Shown here: in pieces, positions 1-8,334 of the stretch
Layout: every line of letters begins with the position of its first letter
How positions within the stretch are numbered: position 1 is the stretch's first letter
Assembly (NCBI RefSeq): GCF_946886105.1
Contig: NZ_CAMPHV010000048.1
Span: forward strand, 1 to 43,253
Source: an uncultured Pseudomonas sp.
Lineage (GTDB): Bacteria > Pseudomonadota > Gammaproteobacteria > Pseudomonadales > Pseudomonadaceae
DNA: 43,253 nt
Reading direction: 5' to 3'
The notes under the pieces: generated by a model
What the model saw: the letters and a program-made list of their open reading frames with translations, nothing else
Told to the model about the DNA's origin: nothing
The model's database searches: none
Translations under genes and position numbers: made by a program

Positions 1-341
1 GATCGGGATTGACGGACGCATCGCGGCGCTTTCGTAGCCCGGGTTGTAACCCGGGAGAGGTGGTGCAGGCACCATCTGTGCAGGCACCATCGCTCCTGGA
101 CTGAGCTTGGGCTTACCAGATCGTTCCCGCGCTCCAGCGTGGGCATGCAGTTGGCGACGCTCCGCGTCGCAGGGACGCAGAGCGTCCCAGGATGGGTTCC
201 CACGCTGGAGCGTGGGAACCATCAAAACCCGAGGAGCGGCGGTGTGTGCGCCATCGCTCCCGGATTGCGCTTAGGCTTATTCGGGCTACGGATCGGTGTT
301 CGCGGTTATCGCGGCCAAGGCCGCTCCTACGGGTCGGTGGT
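1..341. other. Intergenic repeat cluster, no gene
   Basis: No convincing gene is visible here. The stretch is made of dispersed Pseudomonas-type repeats: a palindrome CCCGGGTTGTAACCCGGG at 38-55, a short duplicated GCAGGCACCAT motif at about 65-90, the compound inverted repeat at 121-220, a block at 252-285 related to the repeats near 11.1 kb and 16.0 kb, and a GGCCAAGGCCGCTCCTACGG block at about 313-332. It lies downstream of the helicase gene. Confidence 0.7.
121..220. repeat. Compound inverted repeat (REP-like)
   Basis: The arms near 123-143 and 195-220 both carry a CGCTCCAGCGTGGG-type sequence or its complement. They enclose two smaller palindromes, GACGCTCCGCGTC and GGACGCAGAGCGTCC. Elements of this look occur many times in Pseudomonas genomes between genes. 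It could fold into a hairpin at the end of the helicase transcript, but there is no U-tract. Confidence 0.65.
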
Positions 342-2657
342 TCAAACCGGCAACTGCGGCGCTGGCAGGGGCAGGCGGCAGCGCTCGACATGCCACCAGC
401 TCGGCAATAGCCGGCGCACGGTCGGTTGGTTGAAACGGTCGTCGATCAGGTAAATCACGCCTTTGTCCTGTTGCGTGCGGATCACCCGGCCGGCGGCTTG
501 TACGACTTTCTGCAGGCCGGGGTAGAGGTAGCTGTAGTCGTAGCCGATATCGTTGCCGAACATGGCCTGCATGCGGGTTTTGATTTCTTCGTTGATCGGG
601 TTGATCTGCGGCAGGCCGAGGGTGGCGATAAAGGCGCCGATCAGACGCTCGCCCGGCAGGTCGATGCCTTCGCCGAACGCACCGCCGAGCACGGCGAAGC
701 CGATGCCCTGGCTGCCGACATTGAAGCGGTCGAGAAAGCCCTGGCGCTGGCTTTCGTCCATCTGCCGCGATTGTTCCCACACCGGTACGTGCGGATGGGC
801 CGCGGCGAACTCGTCGAGCGCCTGGCGCAGGTAGGCGTAGCTGCTGAAGAACGCCAGGTAGTTGCCCGGCTGGGCGGCGAACTGGCGGGCCATCAGGGTG
901 GCGATCGGCGCCAATGAATAATCGCGGTGGGCGTAGCGAGTGGACAGGTTGCTGATCGCCTGCACCTGCAATTGCGCGGCGCTAAATGGTGATTCGACAT
1001 CCAGCCACGGGGTCGCGGTCGGTAAACCGAGCAGGTCGCGGTAGTAGTGCGCCGGGCTCAGGGTCGCGGAAAACAGCGTGCAGCTGTGGGCCGCGGCGAA
1101 GCGCGGGGCGAGGAACGGCGCCGGCACTATGTTGCGGATGCACAGGGTCGAGCCGGCGAGGCCGTCGGGCTGTTCGTCGCGGCTGATATCGAACAGCGAA
1201 TGGCTGTCGTAGACCTCGGCCAGGCGGCAGAACAGCATGGCGTCCAGATAGAACTGCAACAGCTCGGCGGCGTTGCCGGCCGGTTGATCGGTGAGGTGGT
1301 CGGTCAGCGCACCGACGACTTTTTGCAGGGCGGCGATAAACAGGTCCGGGGTGGTGGGGTAGACCTGGTAGGCCACTTGCTGGTCGCGCTGCAATTGTTG
1401 CCAATGCCGGTTCAGACGCTCCAGCGGCGCCTTCATCACTGTGGGCGCGATGCGCCGCAGGGCGTCGAATCGGGTTTGCCGCAACTCGGCGCTGTACATG
1501 CCGCGGCCGCGCTCGATCAGGTTGTGCGCTTCGTCCACCAGCAGCGCGACGCGCCATTCGTTGAGCTGGGTCAGGCTGTGCAGCAGGCCGCCCATATCGA
1601 AGTAGTAGTTGTAGTCGCACACCACCACATCGGCCCAGCGGCACAGCTCCTGGCTCAGGTAGTAGGGGCAGACGCGGTGCGCCAGGGCGACCTCGCGCAC
1701 GCTGTGCTGATCCAGCCAGAGCCGCGCCAACGCGGCTTCGCGGGCGGCGGGTAGGCGGTCGTAGAAGCCCTTGGCCAGCGGGCAGGAGTCGCCGTGACAG
1801 GCTTTGTCGCGGTGTTCGCAGGCTTTGTCGCGGGCGACGTGTTCGAGCACTCGCAGCGGCATCGCCGGTTCCTGGCTGCGCAGCGTCGCCAGGGCGTCCA
1901 GCGCCAGGCGCCGACCGGGAGTTTTGGCGGTGAGAAAGAACAGCCGGTCGAGGTGCTGCTCGGGAAACGCCTTGAGCTGCGGAAACAGGGTGCCGAGGGT
2001 TTTGCCGATACCGGTGGTGGCTTGGGCCATCAGGCAGTGGCCGTCGCGGGCGGCGCGGTATACCGCTTCGGCCAACTGGCGCTGGCCGCTGCGAAATTGC
2101 GGGTGGGGGAAGCGCAGGCTTTCCAGCGCCTGGTTGCGCAGCTCGGTATGCGCGCGCTCATGCTCGGCCCAGGCGATAAAACGGCTGCATTGCAATTCGA
2201 AGAATTCGCGCAGCTCCTCGGCGCCGAAGCTCTGCTGGAACGAGGTTTCGTGCTGGGTCAGCACATTGAAATACACCACCGCCAGGTCGATCTCGGCCAG
2301 CTCGCGCTCCTGGCACAGCAACCAGCCATAGACCTTGACCTGGGCCCAGTGCAGCAGCCGATGGTTTTCGGGAATCCGCTTGATATCGCCGCGGTGGGTT
2401 TTGATCTCCTCCAGACGGTTGTAAAAAGGGTCGAAGCCGTCGGCCCGGCCGCGTACCTGTAGGCCCTGATATTCGCCACTGAGCGGCAATTCGGCCTGGT
2501 AGTCCGCGCCGCGGCGGGACACCACCATGGCGTGCCCGGCCATGCCTTCCTGGGCGGTGGGCGAAGGGGTGAAACGCAGGTCGAGATCGCCGACCTTGGC
2601 GGTGAATTCGCACAAGGCGCGCACCGCGACCCGGTAGCCCACGAGCGCTTGCTTCAT
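342..2657 (-). CDS. PD-(D/E)xK nuclease-helicase fusion, DinG/XPD-like Fe-S helicase
   Basis: Superfamily 2 DNA helicase of the iron-sulfur DinG/XPD/YoaA type, 771 residues, presumed to act in DNA repair. The N-terminus carries a PD-(D/E)xK nuclease signature (D73, E84-I-K86) followed by a conserved Gln region. Walker A is TTGIGKT at about 214-220. Cysteines near 280, 287, 292, 330 and 339 fit a 4Fe-4S domain. The DEAH box is at about 375-378 and motif VI QAAGRVIR at about 720-727. The frame continues upstream to 3047, but that part overlaps the FAN1 gene. I place the start at 2657 because its ATG forms an ATGA overlap with the FAN1 stop. An in-frame ATG at 2669 is also possible. The fusion and the pairing with FAN1 suggest processing of flaps or crosslinks (inference). 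Confidence 0.88.
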   Translation of the reverse strand: MKQALVGYRVAVRALCEFTAKVGDLDLRFTPSPTAQEGMAGHAMVVSRRGADYQAELPLSGEYQGLQVRGRADGFDPFYNRLEEIKTHRGDIKRIPENHRLLHWAQVKVYGWLLCQERELAEIDLAVVYFNVLTQHETSFQQSFGAEELREFFELQCSRFIAWAEHERAHTELRNQALESLRFPHPQFRSGQRQLAEAVYRAARDGHCLMAQATTGIGKTLGTLFPQLKAFPEQHLDRLFFLTAKTPGRRLALDALATLRSQEPAMPLRVLEHVARDKACEHRDKACHGDSCPLAKGFYDRLPAAREAALARLWLDQHSVREVALAHRVCPYYLSQELCRWADVVVCDYNYYFDMGGLLHSLTQLNEWRVALLVDEAHNLIERGRGMYSAELRQTRFDALRRIAPTVMKAPLERLNRHWQQLQRDQQVAYQVYPTTPDLFIAALQKVVGALTDHLTDQPAGNAAELLQFYLDAMLFCRLAEVYDSHSLFDISRDEQPDGLAGSTLCIRNIVPAPFLAPRFAAAHSCTLFSATLSPAHYYRDLLGLPTATPWLDVESPFSAAQLQVQAISNLSTRYAHRDYSLAPIATLMARQFAAQPGNYLAFFSSYAYLRQALDEFAAAHPHVPVWEQSRQMDESQRQGFLDRFNVGSQGIGFAVLGGAFGEGIDLPGERLIGAFIATLGLPQINPINEEIKTRMQAMFGNDIGYDYSYLYPGLQKVVQAAGRVIRTQQDKGVIYLIDDRFNQPTVRRLLPSWWHVERCRLPLPAPQLPV

Positions 2658-4291
2658 GCCTCGGCCCATTGCACGTAGCAGACATCCACCGGCATGCCAT
2701 GTTCGGCGCAGAACGCCAGCCAGCGCCGTTGGTTGTCTTGCAGGCGGTCGCCGGGGCCTTTCACTTCGATCATCCGGTAGCGCTTGTGCGCGGGCCAGAA
2801 CTGGATCAGGTCGGGCATGCCCGCGCGATTGGCCTTGATGTCCAGCAGCAGGCGCTGGAACCAGGCGCGCAGATGCGCCGCCGGCAGGCAGTCGAGCGCC
2901 TGTTCGAGCAATTCGGCGTCGAGCGCGCCCCAGAATACGAACGGCGAGAGGATGCCGTACTTCGCTGCATAGGTCTGGCGGATGGTGCTTTTGTAGGCAT
3001 CCGAATCGAGTTGTGCCAGGCAGGCAGCGAACAGCTCGGCGCGGCACGGGTGGAAGTCGGCACTGAGCAAATCCACCGGGCCACTGTGGAACGGATGAAA
3101 GAACGCGCCCGGCAGCGGGGCGAAGATCGCCGGCCAGCAGAGCAGGCCGAACAGACTGCAGATCAGGCTGTTTTCGACATAGTGCACCGGTGCGTCGGGC
3201 TCGCTAAGGTGCAGCTTGACCGCATATTCGACGCTCTGCGCCTCGGGCCTGGGCAGGCTCAGGTCGAGACGGCTGGGTGCGGGCAGTTTCACCGGCGCCG
3301 GTTTATCCAGGCCGAGCTGGCGACCCAAGCGTTGCAGGGCGCGTTGTACCCCTTGGCTTTCCGCATCGTTGTGCGGCGCCGCGGCCGCCTCGCGGGCCAG
3401 GGCGTAGGCTTCGGTCGGGCGGGCCAGGCGTTCCAGTACGCGAATCCGCCGTAGGCGCGCTTCGGCATGGTGGCAGTCGGCGTAGCAGGACAGGGCGCTT
3501 TCCAATTGCGCTTCGCGCTCCAATTGTTGGCCCAGGCGAAACAGCAGCTTGTCACGGCGGGCGGCAAGAAAGGGCGTGCCGCAGCGCTGCCTGTCTATCC
3601 GTTGCAGCACCTCGGGCAGCGGTTCGCCGGCTTCGAAGGCGTCGCGGCAGTCTTGCAGGTGCAGGTAGCAATCGACGTCGCCGCGATGGCGGAATACCCG
3701 CGAATCGGCGCTCAGCTCGACCTGCTCATAGCGGAAGATGCCGAGATCGGCGAGCACGAACTCCGACCAATCCTGGCGCAGGTTGCCGAAAAACATCAGG
3801 CGCAAGCGCTCGCAGAGTGCATGGATGCTCAGGCTGTAGACATGCTCGTCGAGGTTCGGGCACCAGTCGGCGAAGCGCCGGGGTTCGGGGTGCAGGGTGC
3901 TCAGGTGTTCGAGCAGCTCGGCTTTTTTCAAACGGCGCAGGGCACTAGCATCGAAGTGTTCGAGCAGCTCGTCCTTGCGGAGCAAGCTGAATACTTCCTG
4001 TGGCGATAACGCCTGTGCATCGCTGATCAGGCCCGTAGCGAGCAGCGCTTCGGCGGCCGTGCGGGTGCAGCCGATTTCCGCGTATTCGAGTTTGCTCGCG
4101 CGAAAATGCTGGCCCTTGCGCATGATCATCCGCACCAGCAGGGCCTGAGCCGGCTGCGCAAGCTCGCCAAAGCGACGCAACAAGGCCAGCTCATCGGCCA
4201 ACAGCAGATCGGCGTGACGCTGCTGCAACCAGTTCAGAACCTTGTGGAAGTTGTTCAGGTAGTAGAGGGGATCGTCGAGTTGGAGCTGCAT
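2654..4291 (-). CDS. FAN1-like VRR-NUC structure-specific nuclease
   Basis: Bacterial homologue of Fanconi-associated nuclease 1, which cuts 5' flaps and helps unhook interstrand crosslinks. About 545 residues. The N-terminus has the family's DPLYYLNNF motif, followed by a helical DNA-binding (SAP-like) part and a helical TPR-like middle. The C-terminal VRR-NUC domain shows the PD-(D/E)xK residues GMPD (D about 494) and EVKGPGDRLQDNQ (E about 509, K about 511). I prefer the ATG at 4291 because family members start a few residues before the LYYL motif. An ATG at 4315 is also in frame, and neither has a clear Shine-Dalgarno sequence. The stop overlaps the downstream helicase start by 4 nt, so the two products are probably made in fixed ratio. 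Confidence 0.88.
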   Translation of the reverse strand: MQLQLDDPLYYLNNFHKVLNWLQQRHADLLLADELALLRRFGELAQPAQALLVRMIMRKGQHFRASKLEYAEIGCTRTAAEALLATGLISDAQALSPQEVFSLLRKDELLEHFDASALRRLKKAELLEHLSTLHPEPRRFADWCPNLDEHVYSLSIHALCERLRLMFFGNLRQDWSEFVLADLGIFRYEQVELSADSRVFRHRGDVDCYLHLQDCRDAFEAGEPLPEVLQRIDRQRCGTPFLAARRDKLLFRLGQQLEREAQLESALSCYADCHHAEARLRRIRVLERLARPTEAYALAREAAAAPHNDAESQGVQRALQRLGRQLGLDKPAPVKLPAPSRLDLSLPRPEAQSVEYAVKLHLSEPDAPVHYVENSLICSLFGLLCWPAIFAPLPGAFFHPFHSGPVDLLSADFHPCRAELFAACLAQLDSDAYKSTIRQTYAAKYGILSPFVFWGALDAELLEQALDCLPAAHLRAWFQRLLLDIKANRAGMPDLIQFWPAHKRYRMIEVKGPGDRLQDNQRRWLAFCAEHGMPVDVCYVQWAEA

Positions 4292-4414
4292 GGAAACGCC
4301 GGACACTGTTTGCATATACAGATATCAGCGTACGCGCGGCCTGGCAATCCCAAGTTGATCAATGGCCGGGCGATTGGCCAGTAATCGCCCGGCGAATGCT
4401 CTGTAGTGCCGGCG

Positions 4415-4639
4415 CTATTGGTCGAATACCAGATTTTCTCTATCGTCGTGCGCGCCGGCGCCGAGCAGCGTCTGGGCTTCGTCTTCGGTGACGATGGTTT
4501 TGCCGACCGACGTGCGGATAACCGAGGTTCGCAGGGTTTTATCGGTACTGATGGTGATATCGCGGATCGGCATTTCATCCTGACCGTACTGGGTATTGAC
4601 GATGCAGGTACCTTTTTCCAGATCGATTGCAATGCTCAT
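4415..4639 (-). CDS. DUF3203-like small protein
   Basis: A 74-residue protein with no signal peptide or membrane segment. Its sequence and length fit my memory of the DUF3203 family of small Pseudomonas proteins, whose function is unknown. The start at 4639 has a clear GGAGGG ribosome site about 7 nt upstream. It stands alone between the FAN1 gene and the hydrolase gene, all on the minus strand. Family assignment is from memory and moderate; gene reality is well supported. Confidence 0.7.
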   Translation of the reverse strand: MSIAIDLEKGTCIVNTQYGQDEMPIRDITISTDKTLRTSVIRTSVGKTIVTEDEAQTLLGAGAHDDRENLVFDQ

Positions 4640-4689
4640 GACGAGCCCTCCAAGGACGAAGCGCCCGTTCCTGGACGCGGGGTTCAGGC

Positions 4690-5451
4690 TTAGCGCGTCG
4701 AACGATAGGGGTAATCGCCAATCCGCGCGCCTATTACCATTTCGCTGATCCAGGCGGTGAGTATCGAGGTGTACGCCTCCTGGCAGGTGTCGCGCGACAG
4801 GGCGTGATCGGCGCTGTCGAGGATCCGGTGGGTCAGCGAATGGGCGTTCTCGAATGCCGAGCGGTAACTCATGATGGTGGCGTGGGGCACGAAGTCGTCG
4901 TGTTCCGATTCGACGATCAGCACGTCGCCGCGGAATTCGGCGCAGGCTGCCAAGGCGCGGTTATCCCGGGGTGTCAGCCGGCTGCGGCGGTAAACCGCGA
5001 GCCTTGCGCGGTCCAACTGGTGCTTCGGCATGCTCCAGTCCTCATCCCAATACAGCGCCGGCACCCGCAGGGCCAGCCACTTGACCGGCCGCAGCTCGGT
5101 GAGAAAGGTCGACAGGTAGCCGCCATAGCTGCTGCCGATCACCGCGATCGAGCCGGTATCGATATTGGGATGGCTGGCCAAGTGGTCGTAGGCGGCGCAG
5201 ATATCGGCCAGGCTGTGTTCGCGGCTGATACGCGTCTGTTGAACCTGGGTTCGTTCATGCCCGCGCATATCGAAGGTCAGGCATACGCAACCGAGCCCGG
5301 CGATACCCTTGGCGCGCGCCAGGTCGCGCTGTTGGCTACCGCCCCAACCATGCACGAAGAGAATCCCCGGCACCTTGTCGCCAGGGGTGAGAAAGGTGCC
5401 GGCGATCCGTTCGTTTTCCACCAGGATCTCGACGCTTTGGCTACGGGACAT
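4690..5451 (-). CDS. Alpha/beta hydrolase (acyl-peptidase-like)
   Basis: Cytoplasmic serine hydrolase of 253 residues. Visible features are the oxyanion-type FVHGWGG motif near residue 30, the nucleophile elbow GSSYGG, an acidic region ESEHDDFVPH and a C-terminal SADHAL that should supply the catalytic His. The substrate cannot be told. The frame is open up to 5556, but the ATG at 5451 lies inside the end of the upstream DUF3182 gene, overlapping it by 11 nt. That fits translational coupling and gives the expected family N-terminus. The tight link to DUF3182 suggests the two act together, perhaps on a product of the ATP-grasp-like partner (inference). Confidence 0.85.
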   Translation of the reverse strand: MSRSQSVEILVENERIAGTFLTPGDKVPGILFVHGWGGSQQRDLARAKGIAGLGCVCLTFDMRGHERTQVQQTRISREHSLADICAAYDHLASHPNIDTGSIAVIGSSYGGYLSTFLTELRPVKWLALRVPALYWDEDWSMPKHQLDRARLAVYRRSRLTPRDNRALAACAEFRGDVLIVESEHDDFVPHATIMSYRSAFENAHSLTHRILDSADHALSRDTCQEAYTSILTAWISEMVIGARIGDYPYRSTR

Positions 5452-6574
5452 CAGGTTCCACCAGGGCGAATTTGCTGATGCGGCCGATGCTGGGATCGTC
5501 GCCTTGATAAAGCATGTTGGCGTGCAGCGGCGGCGCCGCGTCGCCATACAGCTCATGGGTGGAGGCCTGCACGCAGTGCAGCGCCGGGCTTTCGGCCAGG
5601 GCCAGCAAGCCGAAGACTTCCGCGGCGCTGGCGCCGCCGATCCGCCAGGATTGTTCGAGTACCCCGGAGCATTGCTTGCCCTGGGCGTTCAGCCCTTGGG
5701 CGATATCGTAATTGCGCCGTGAGGCCATAAAGCCCGGCAGGGTGGCGAAGGCCGCCTGTTCATAGGCCCGTGCCTGGGCGATGGCCAGCTCGATGTGTGC
5801 GGGCGGCCGCAGGGCGAGCAGTTCGTCGTAGCCGCCGCGCACCAGGCGCAGCGCCGAGCCGCCATAGACCAGCGTGCCGGTGTTGTCGCGGGTCAGCCGT
5901 TGGCTGCCGTAGTAGCTGGCGGTCATGCCGCCGATGCTCACCTGGCCCACGCTGTAGGTGGCGACCTGGCGCAAATCCTCTTCGAGCACCAAGCCCCACT
6001 GAGTGATTTCGTCCTCGTTCAGGCACGCCAAGGCGGCGACCAATTCCTCACGGCTAGCGATCCGGGTCTGGTTTCTGCCGCCGGTGGCGCGCACCGGCTT
6101 CAGGCGCAATGGGCCGTGCCCCAGGAGTTGGCTGCCGGCGTGCAACCCTTCATCCAGGCTGAACACCGTGTAGCCGCGCAAAACCGCGTCTTCGGTCTGT
6201 TGGCTGAAGGCCAGCGGCCAACCTTCGGGGCGTTGGGCGTCGGCGCCGAACAAGGGGTGGGTAATCGCTTTGGTGGCCATGAACGGCTGACTGACCAGGC
6301 CGCCGAAGAAGTCCTCGTCGGTCTGGATGCCCAGCGAGCGGTAGTGTTCGTGCTCGATCAGGGTATCGCTTGGAATGAAGTACAAGGCTTCTTGCGCGCT
6401 TATGCGGGGATCGCTTGCCCTGGGATTGTAAGCGCCGAGAAAAGGGCAACCGAGCAACTTGGCGATTTTAATGCCCAACGCGTGGTGAGTATGCCGCTCG
6501 TGCTCGCTGGTCGTGTCGCTGGCGGGCAGCAAAACAACCGCCGACTTGACCTGTGACGTGGCGTCGTTATTCAT
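5441..6574 (-). CDS. DUF3182 family protein, ATP-grasp-like
   Basis: Protein of 377 residues resembling, from memory, the DUF3182 family found in pseudomonads. The middle contains RATGGRNQTRI and a later LVLEEDLRQVATYSVGQV stretch, which look like the nucleotide- and metal-binding parts of an ATP-grasp fold. No experimental function is known to me. It has no signal peptide. The start at 6574 has AAGGGG about 8 nt upstream. The last 11 nt overlap the alpha/beta hydrolase gene, and this pair probably forms an operon. The ATP-grasp reading is inference from motif shape only. Confidence 0.7.
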   Translation of the reverse strand: MNNDATSQVKSAVVLLPASDTTSEHERHTHHALGIKIAKLLGCPFLGAYNPRASDPRISAQEALYFIPSDTLIEHEHYRSLGIQTDEDFFGGLVSQPFMATKAITHPLFGADAQRPEGWPLAFSQQTEDAVLRGYTVFSLDEGLHAGSQLLGHGPLRLKPVRATGGRNQTRIASREELVAALACLNEDEITQWGLVLEEDLRQVATYSVGQVSIGGMTASYYGSQRLTRDNTGTLVYGGSALRLVRGGYDELLALRPPAHIELAIAQARAYEQAAFATLPGFMASRRNYDIAQGLNAQGKQCSGVLEQSWRIGGASAAEVFGLLALAESPALHCVQASTHELYGDAAPPLHANMLYQGDDPSIGRISKFALVEPDVP

Positions 6575-6613
6575 GCGAAAGCCCCTTACTGGTGCGCAGG
6601 AAAAAGATGCCGC

Positions 6614-7060
6614 TCAATTGTCCTGGTTGTTCTGCCAATTACCGCCCAAGGCGGTGCAGTTCTTTCTGGCCTGCTCCTTTTCTTCCACGCTATAAAAATA
6701 GGTAACTATTTTTGCGCCATCTGGAATGACCATAGGCGTACCCGTTTTAATGTCGCTAATGGCTCTATGACTGGCCAGCGACTCTTGAGTAAGAGTGGAT
6801 GTGCAAGAGCCCAAATAGTTGGACGGGCAATTATCGACGAGTTTTTTTTCGTGCTCGAGCATGCCCAGGGCTTCGTCACTACATGACCATTTGATCGCAC
6901 CTTCTTCAATGCCTCGATAGGTGTAACAACTTTGCGTTACCACCGCGGGGATCTTCTGACTGAGCGAGCGGGTGGAAACTTGGCAGGAAGCAGCCAGTGC
7001 CTCTACGGCGCTAACGCTGCCGATGGTTAGGAATAAAGCTGAAAGTATTTTGCTGAACAT
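6614..7060 (-). CDS. Small secreted hypothetical protein
   Basis: A 148-residue protein with a Sec signal peptide (MFSKILSALFLTIGSVSAV, probable cleavage near AEALA-A). The mature part has several cysteines that could form periplasmic disulfides. I do not recognise the family. The frame extends to 7090, but the ATG at 7060 is preceded by AGAGGAAA at good spacing and begins the signal peptide directly. The region is clearly lower in GC than its neighbours, which hints at acquisition. Confidence 0.7.
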   Translation of the reverse strand: MFSKILSALFLTIGSVSAVEALAASCQVSTRSLSQKIPAVVTQSCYTYRGIEEGAIKWSCSDEALGMLEHEKKLVDNCPSNYLGSCTSTLTQESLASHRAISDIKTGTPMVIPDGAKIVTYFYSVEEKEQARKNCTALGGNWQNNQDN

Positions 7061-7183
7061 CGTTAGTTTCCTCTGATGACTGCCTGTCAATTCCTTTTAA
7101 CTCTGTTTCTTTGAGGTACTGGGTAATGAATGGAAATAAGCAGTTGATCGATTGGTTAATGCCGCCTCGCTGCCCACGCGGCA

Positions 7184-7456
7184 TCACTCGCTTTGGAAGG
7201 GCGTGTTCAGCAGCGTCTCGGGTTGGACCAAGGCCTTGTCCGCGGCCTTGTCGGGTTCCGTCTCGCCCGGCAGCGCCTCGAGCGGCTTAAGCGCGGGCTC
7301 GGAGGCGTAGAGCCAACGGTAGAGAGCTGCTACGCCCAGCAAGATATCGATGGCGCCAAGGACGCCTCTACGGCCTATGCCTTGGCGAATCAGCAATAAG
7401 CCGCCACCCACTGCGAGTACGGCATCGAGCGCGGGGCGGGTCGATTCGTGGGACAT
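7184..7456 (-). CDS. Small membrane protein, unknown family
   Basis: A 90-residue protein with two hydrophobic stretches, around AVLAVGGGLLLI and GAIDILLGVAALYRWLYA, followed by a charged C-terminal tail of about 45 residues. This looks like a two-helix inner-membrane protein, somewhat like DUF2892 proteins (weak). The start at 7456 has AGGAG about 9 nt upstream; an in-frame start at 7528 lacks such a site. It sits with other small stress-type genes on the minus strand. Confidence 0.6.
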   Translation of the reverse strand: MSHESTRPALDAVLAVGGGLLLIRQGIGRRGVLGAIDILLGVAALYRWLYASEPALKPLEALPGETEPDKAADKALVQPETLLNTPFQSE

Positions 7457-7546
7457 GAGGCGAACTCCTGGTTGTTTGCGGTGATTGTCTGGGGGCTGCC
7501 TGGGGTTGCTGTCGATGCCGGCGGCCATGGCAAGAACGTAGTTCCG

Positions 7547-7915
7547 TCAGGACGCATGCCGCAACGCATCGACGAGTTCCTGCTTGTTCATGGTCGAGCG
7601 CCCGCGGATGTGTTTGTTGCGCGCCAGCTGCAACAGGTCTTGCTTGTTTTGCGAGGCCAGGTCGGCGTCGTTGGATGCACGGCTGGCCGCCGCGCGTTCG
7701 GCAGAATCCTGGCGGTCTCGCGCCTTGGCCGACGCCGGTTTGTCGCGGCCAGAACCGCCTGCGCGTTCGCCACCGCCCGATTGCTTGTTCACGGTGGCCC
7801 AGGCGCGCGCTTGCGCCTCCTTGGCGGGGACGCCCTTGTCCTCGTAACTCTCTTCGATCTCTTGCGCTTGGCGCTTTTGCTTGTCGGTGTATTTGGCTTT
7901 GCTTCCTTGAGGCAT
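7547..7915 (-). CDS. Rho-N/SAP-like small basic protein (often called plasmid stabilization protein)
   Basis: A 122-residue, very polar protein. The N-terminus (KYTDKQKRQAQEIEESYEDK) is a charged helical segment. The middle is low-complexity and rich in Gly, Ala, Arg and Asp. The C-terminus (LQLARNKHIRGRSTMNKQ) resembles a Rho termination factor N-terminal or SAP-type helix-extended-helix that binds nucleic acid. Similar Pseudomonas proteins are often labelled plasmid stabilization protein without real evidence. The start at 7915 has GAGGAAA 8 nt upstream. Role unknown; stress-related nucleic-acid binding is a guess. Confidence 0.7.
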   Translation of the reverse strand: MPQGSKAKYTDKQKRQAQEIEESYEDKGVPAKEAQARAWATVNKQSGGGERAGGSGRDKPASAKARDRQDSAERAAASRASNDADLASQNKQDLLQLARNKHIRGRSTMNKQELVDALRHAS

Positions 7916-7935
7916 GGCTGGTTTCCTCAATCGAG

Positions 7936-7967
7936 TAGGCAATGACTGAAATAGGCAATGACTGAAA
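7936..7967. repeat. 16-bp exact tandem duplication
   Basis: TAGGCAATGACTGAAA occurs twice head to tail, at 7936-7951 and 7952-7967. It lies between the divergent starts of the Rho-N-like gene and the PLDc_N-like gene, just outside the ribosome site of the former. It looks like a replication-slippage duplication in promoter DNA. Confidence 0.8.
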
Positions 7968-8099
7968 TTTTGAAAAGCACTCTGCGCGGGGAGTTCAGCT
8001 TTCCTGATAACTGGTTGCCGGTATGCCGGTGGGCGAAAGGGTTGAACTCCCCGCAAGGCGCAAAGACTCAGGTTGAAAGCCTTGGCAGGGGGTATGCCG

Positions 8100-8330
8100 A
8101 TGAGTACCGGGACATTTGTATTGCTTTGCGCCGCGCTGTTGGGCATCGCGGTGGCGGTTGTCGATCTATTGCTGATCGCGGCGATTTACCGGAGCCGCAA
8201 AAGCGCCGGAAGCAAATTCGCCTGGGCGGCGCTGGTGCTGTTGCTGCCCCTCATCGGTTGGGGCATTTGGGGGCGTTGGGGGCCGCGCGGGCTGGCTCAA
8301 GCGCCTTCATCGCCAGAACACAGCAAGTAG
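8100..8330 (+). CDS. PLDc_N domain small membrane protein
   Basis: A 76-residue protein with two transmembrane helices: one starting near TFVLLCAALLGIAVAVV and one near FAWAALVLLLPLIGWGIWG. The pattern of a charged loop (YRSRKSAGSKFAW) followed by a helix with LPLIGWGIWG matches the PLDc_N family, the membrane anchor of phospholipase D/cardiolipin synthases that also occurs as a stand-alone protein. The ATG at 8100 is chosen because AGGGGG lies about 7 nt upstream; ATGs at 8094 and 8073 are in frame. It converges with the next gene, with only 4 bases between them. Confidence 0.72.
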   Translation: MSTGTFVLLCAALLGIAVAVVDLLLIAAIYRSRKSAGSKFAWAALVLLLPLIGWGIWGRWGPRGLAQAPSSPEHSK

Positions 8331-8334
8331 CCCG

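Noticed and set aside
2658..3047. Upstream extension of the helicase frame
   Set aside because: It lies wholly inside the FAN1 gene in another frame; the ATGA junction at 2657 explains the real start and the extra residues match no helicase family.
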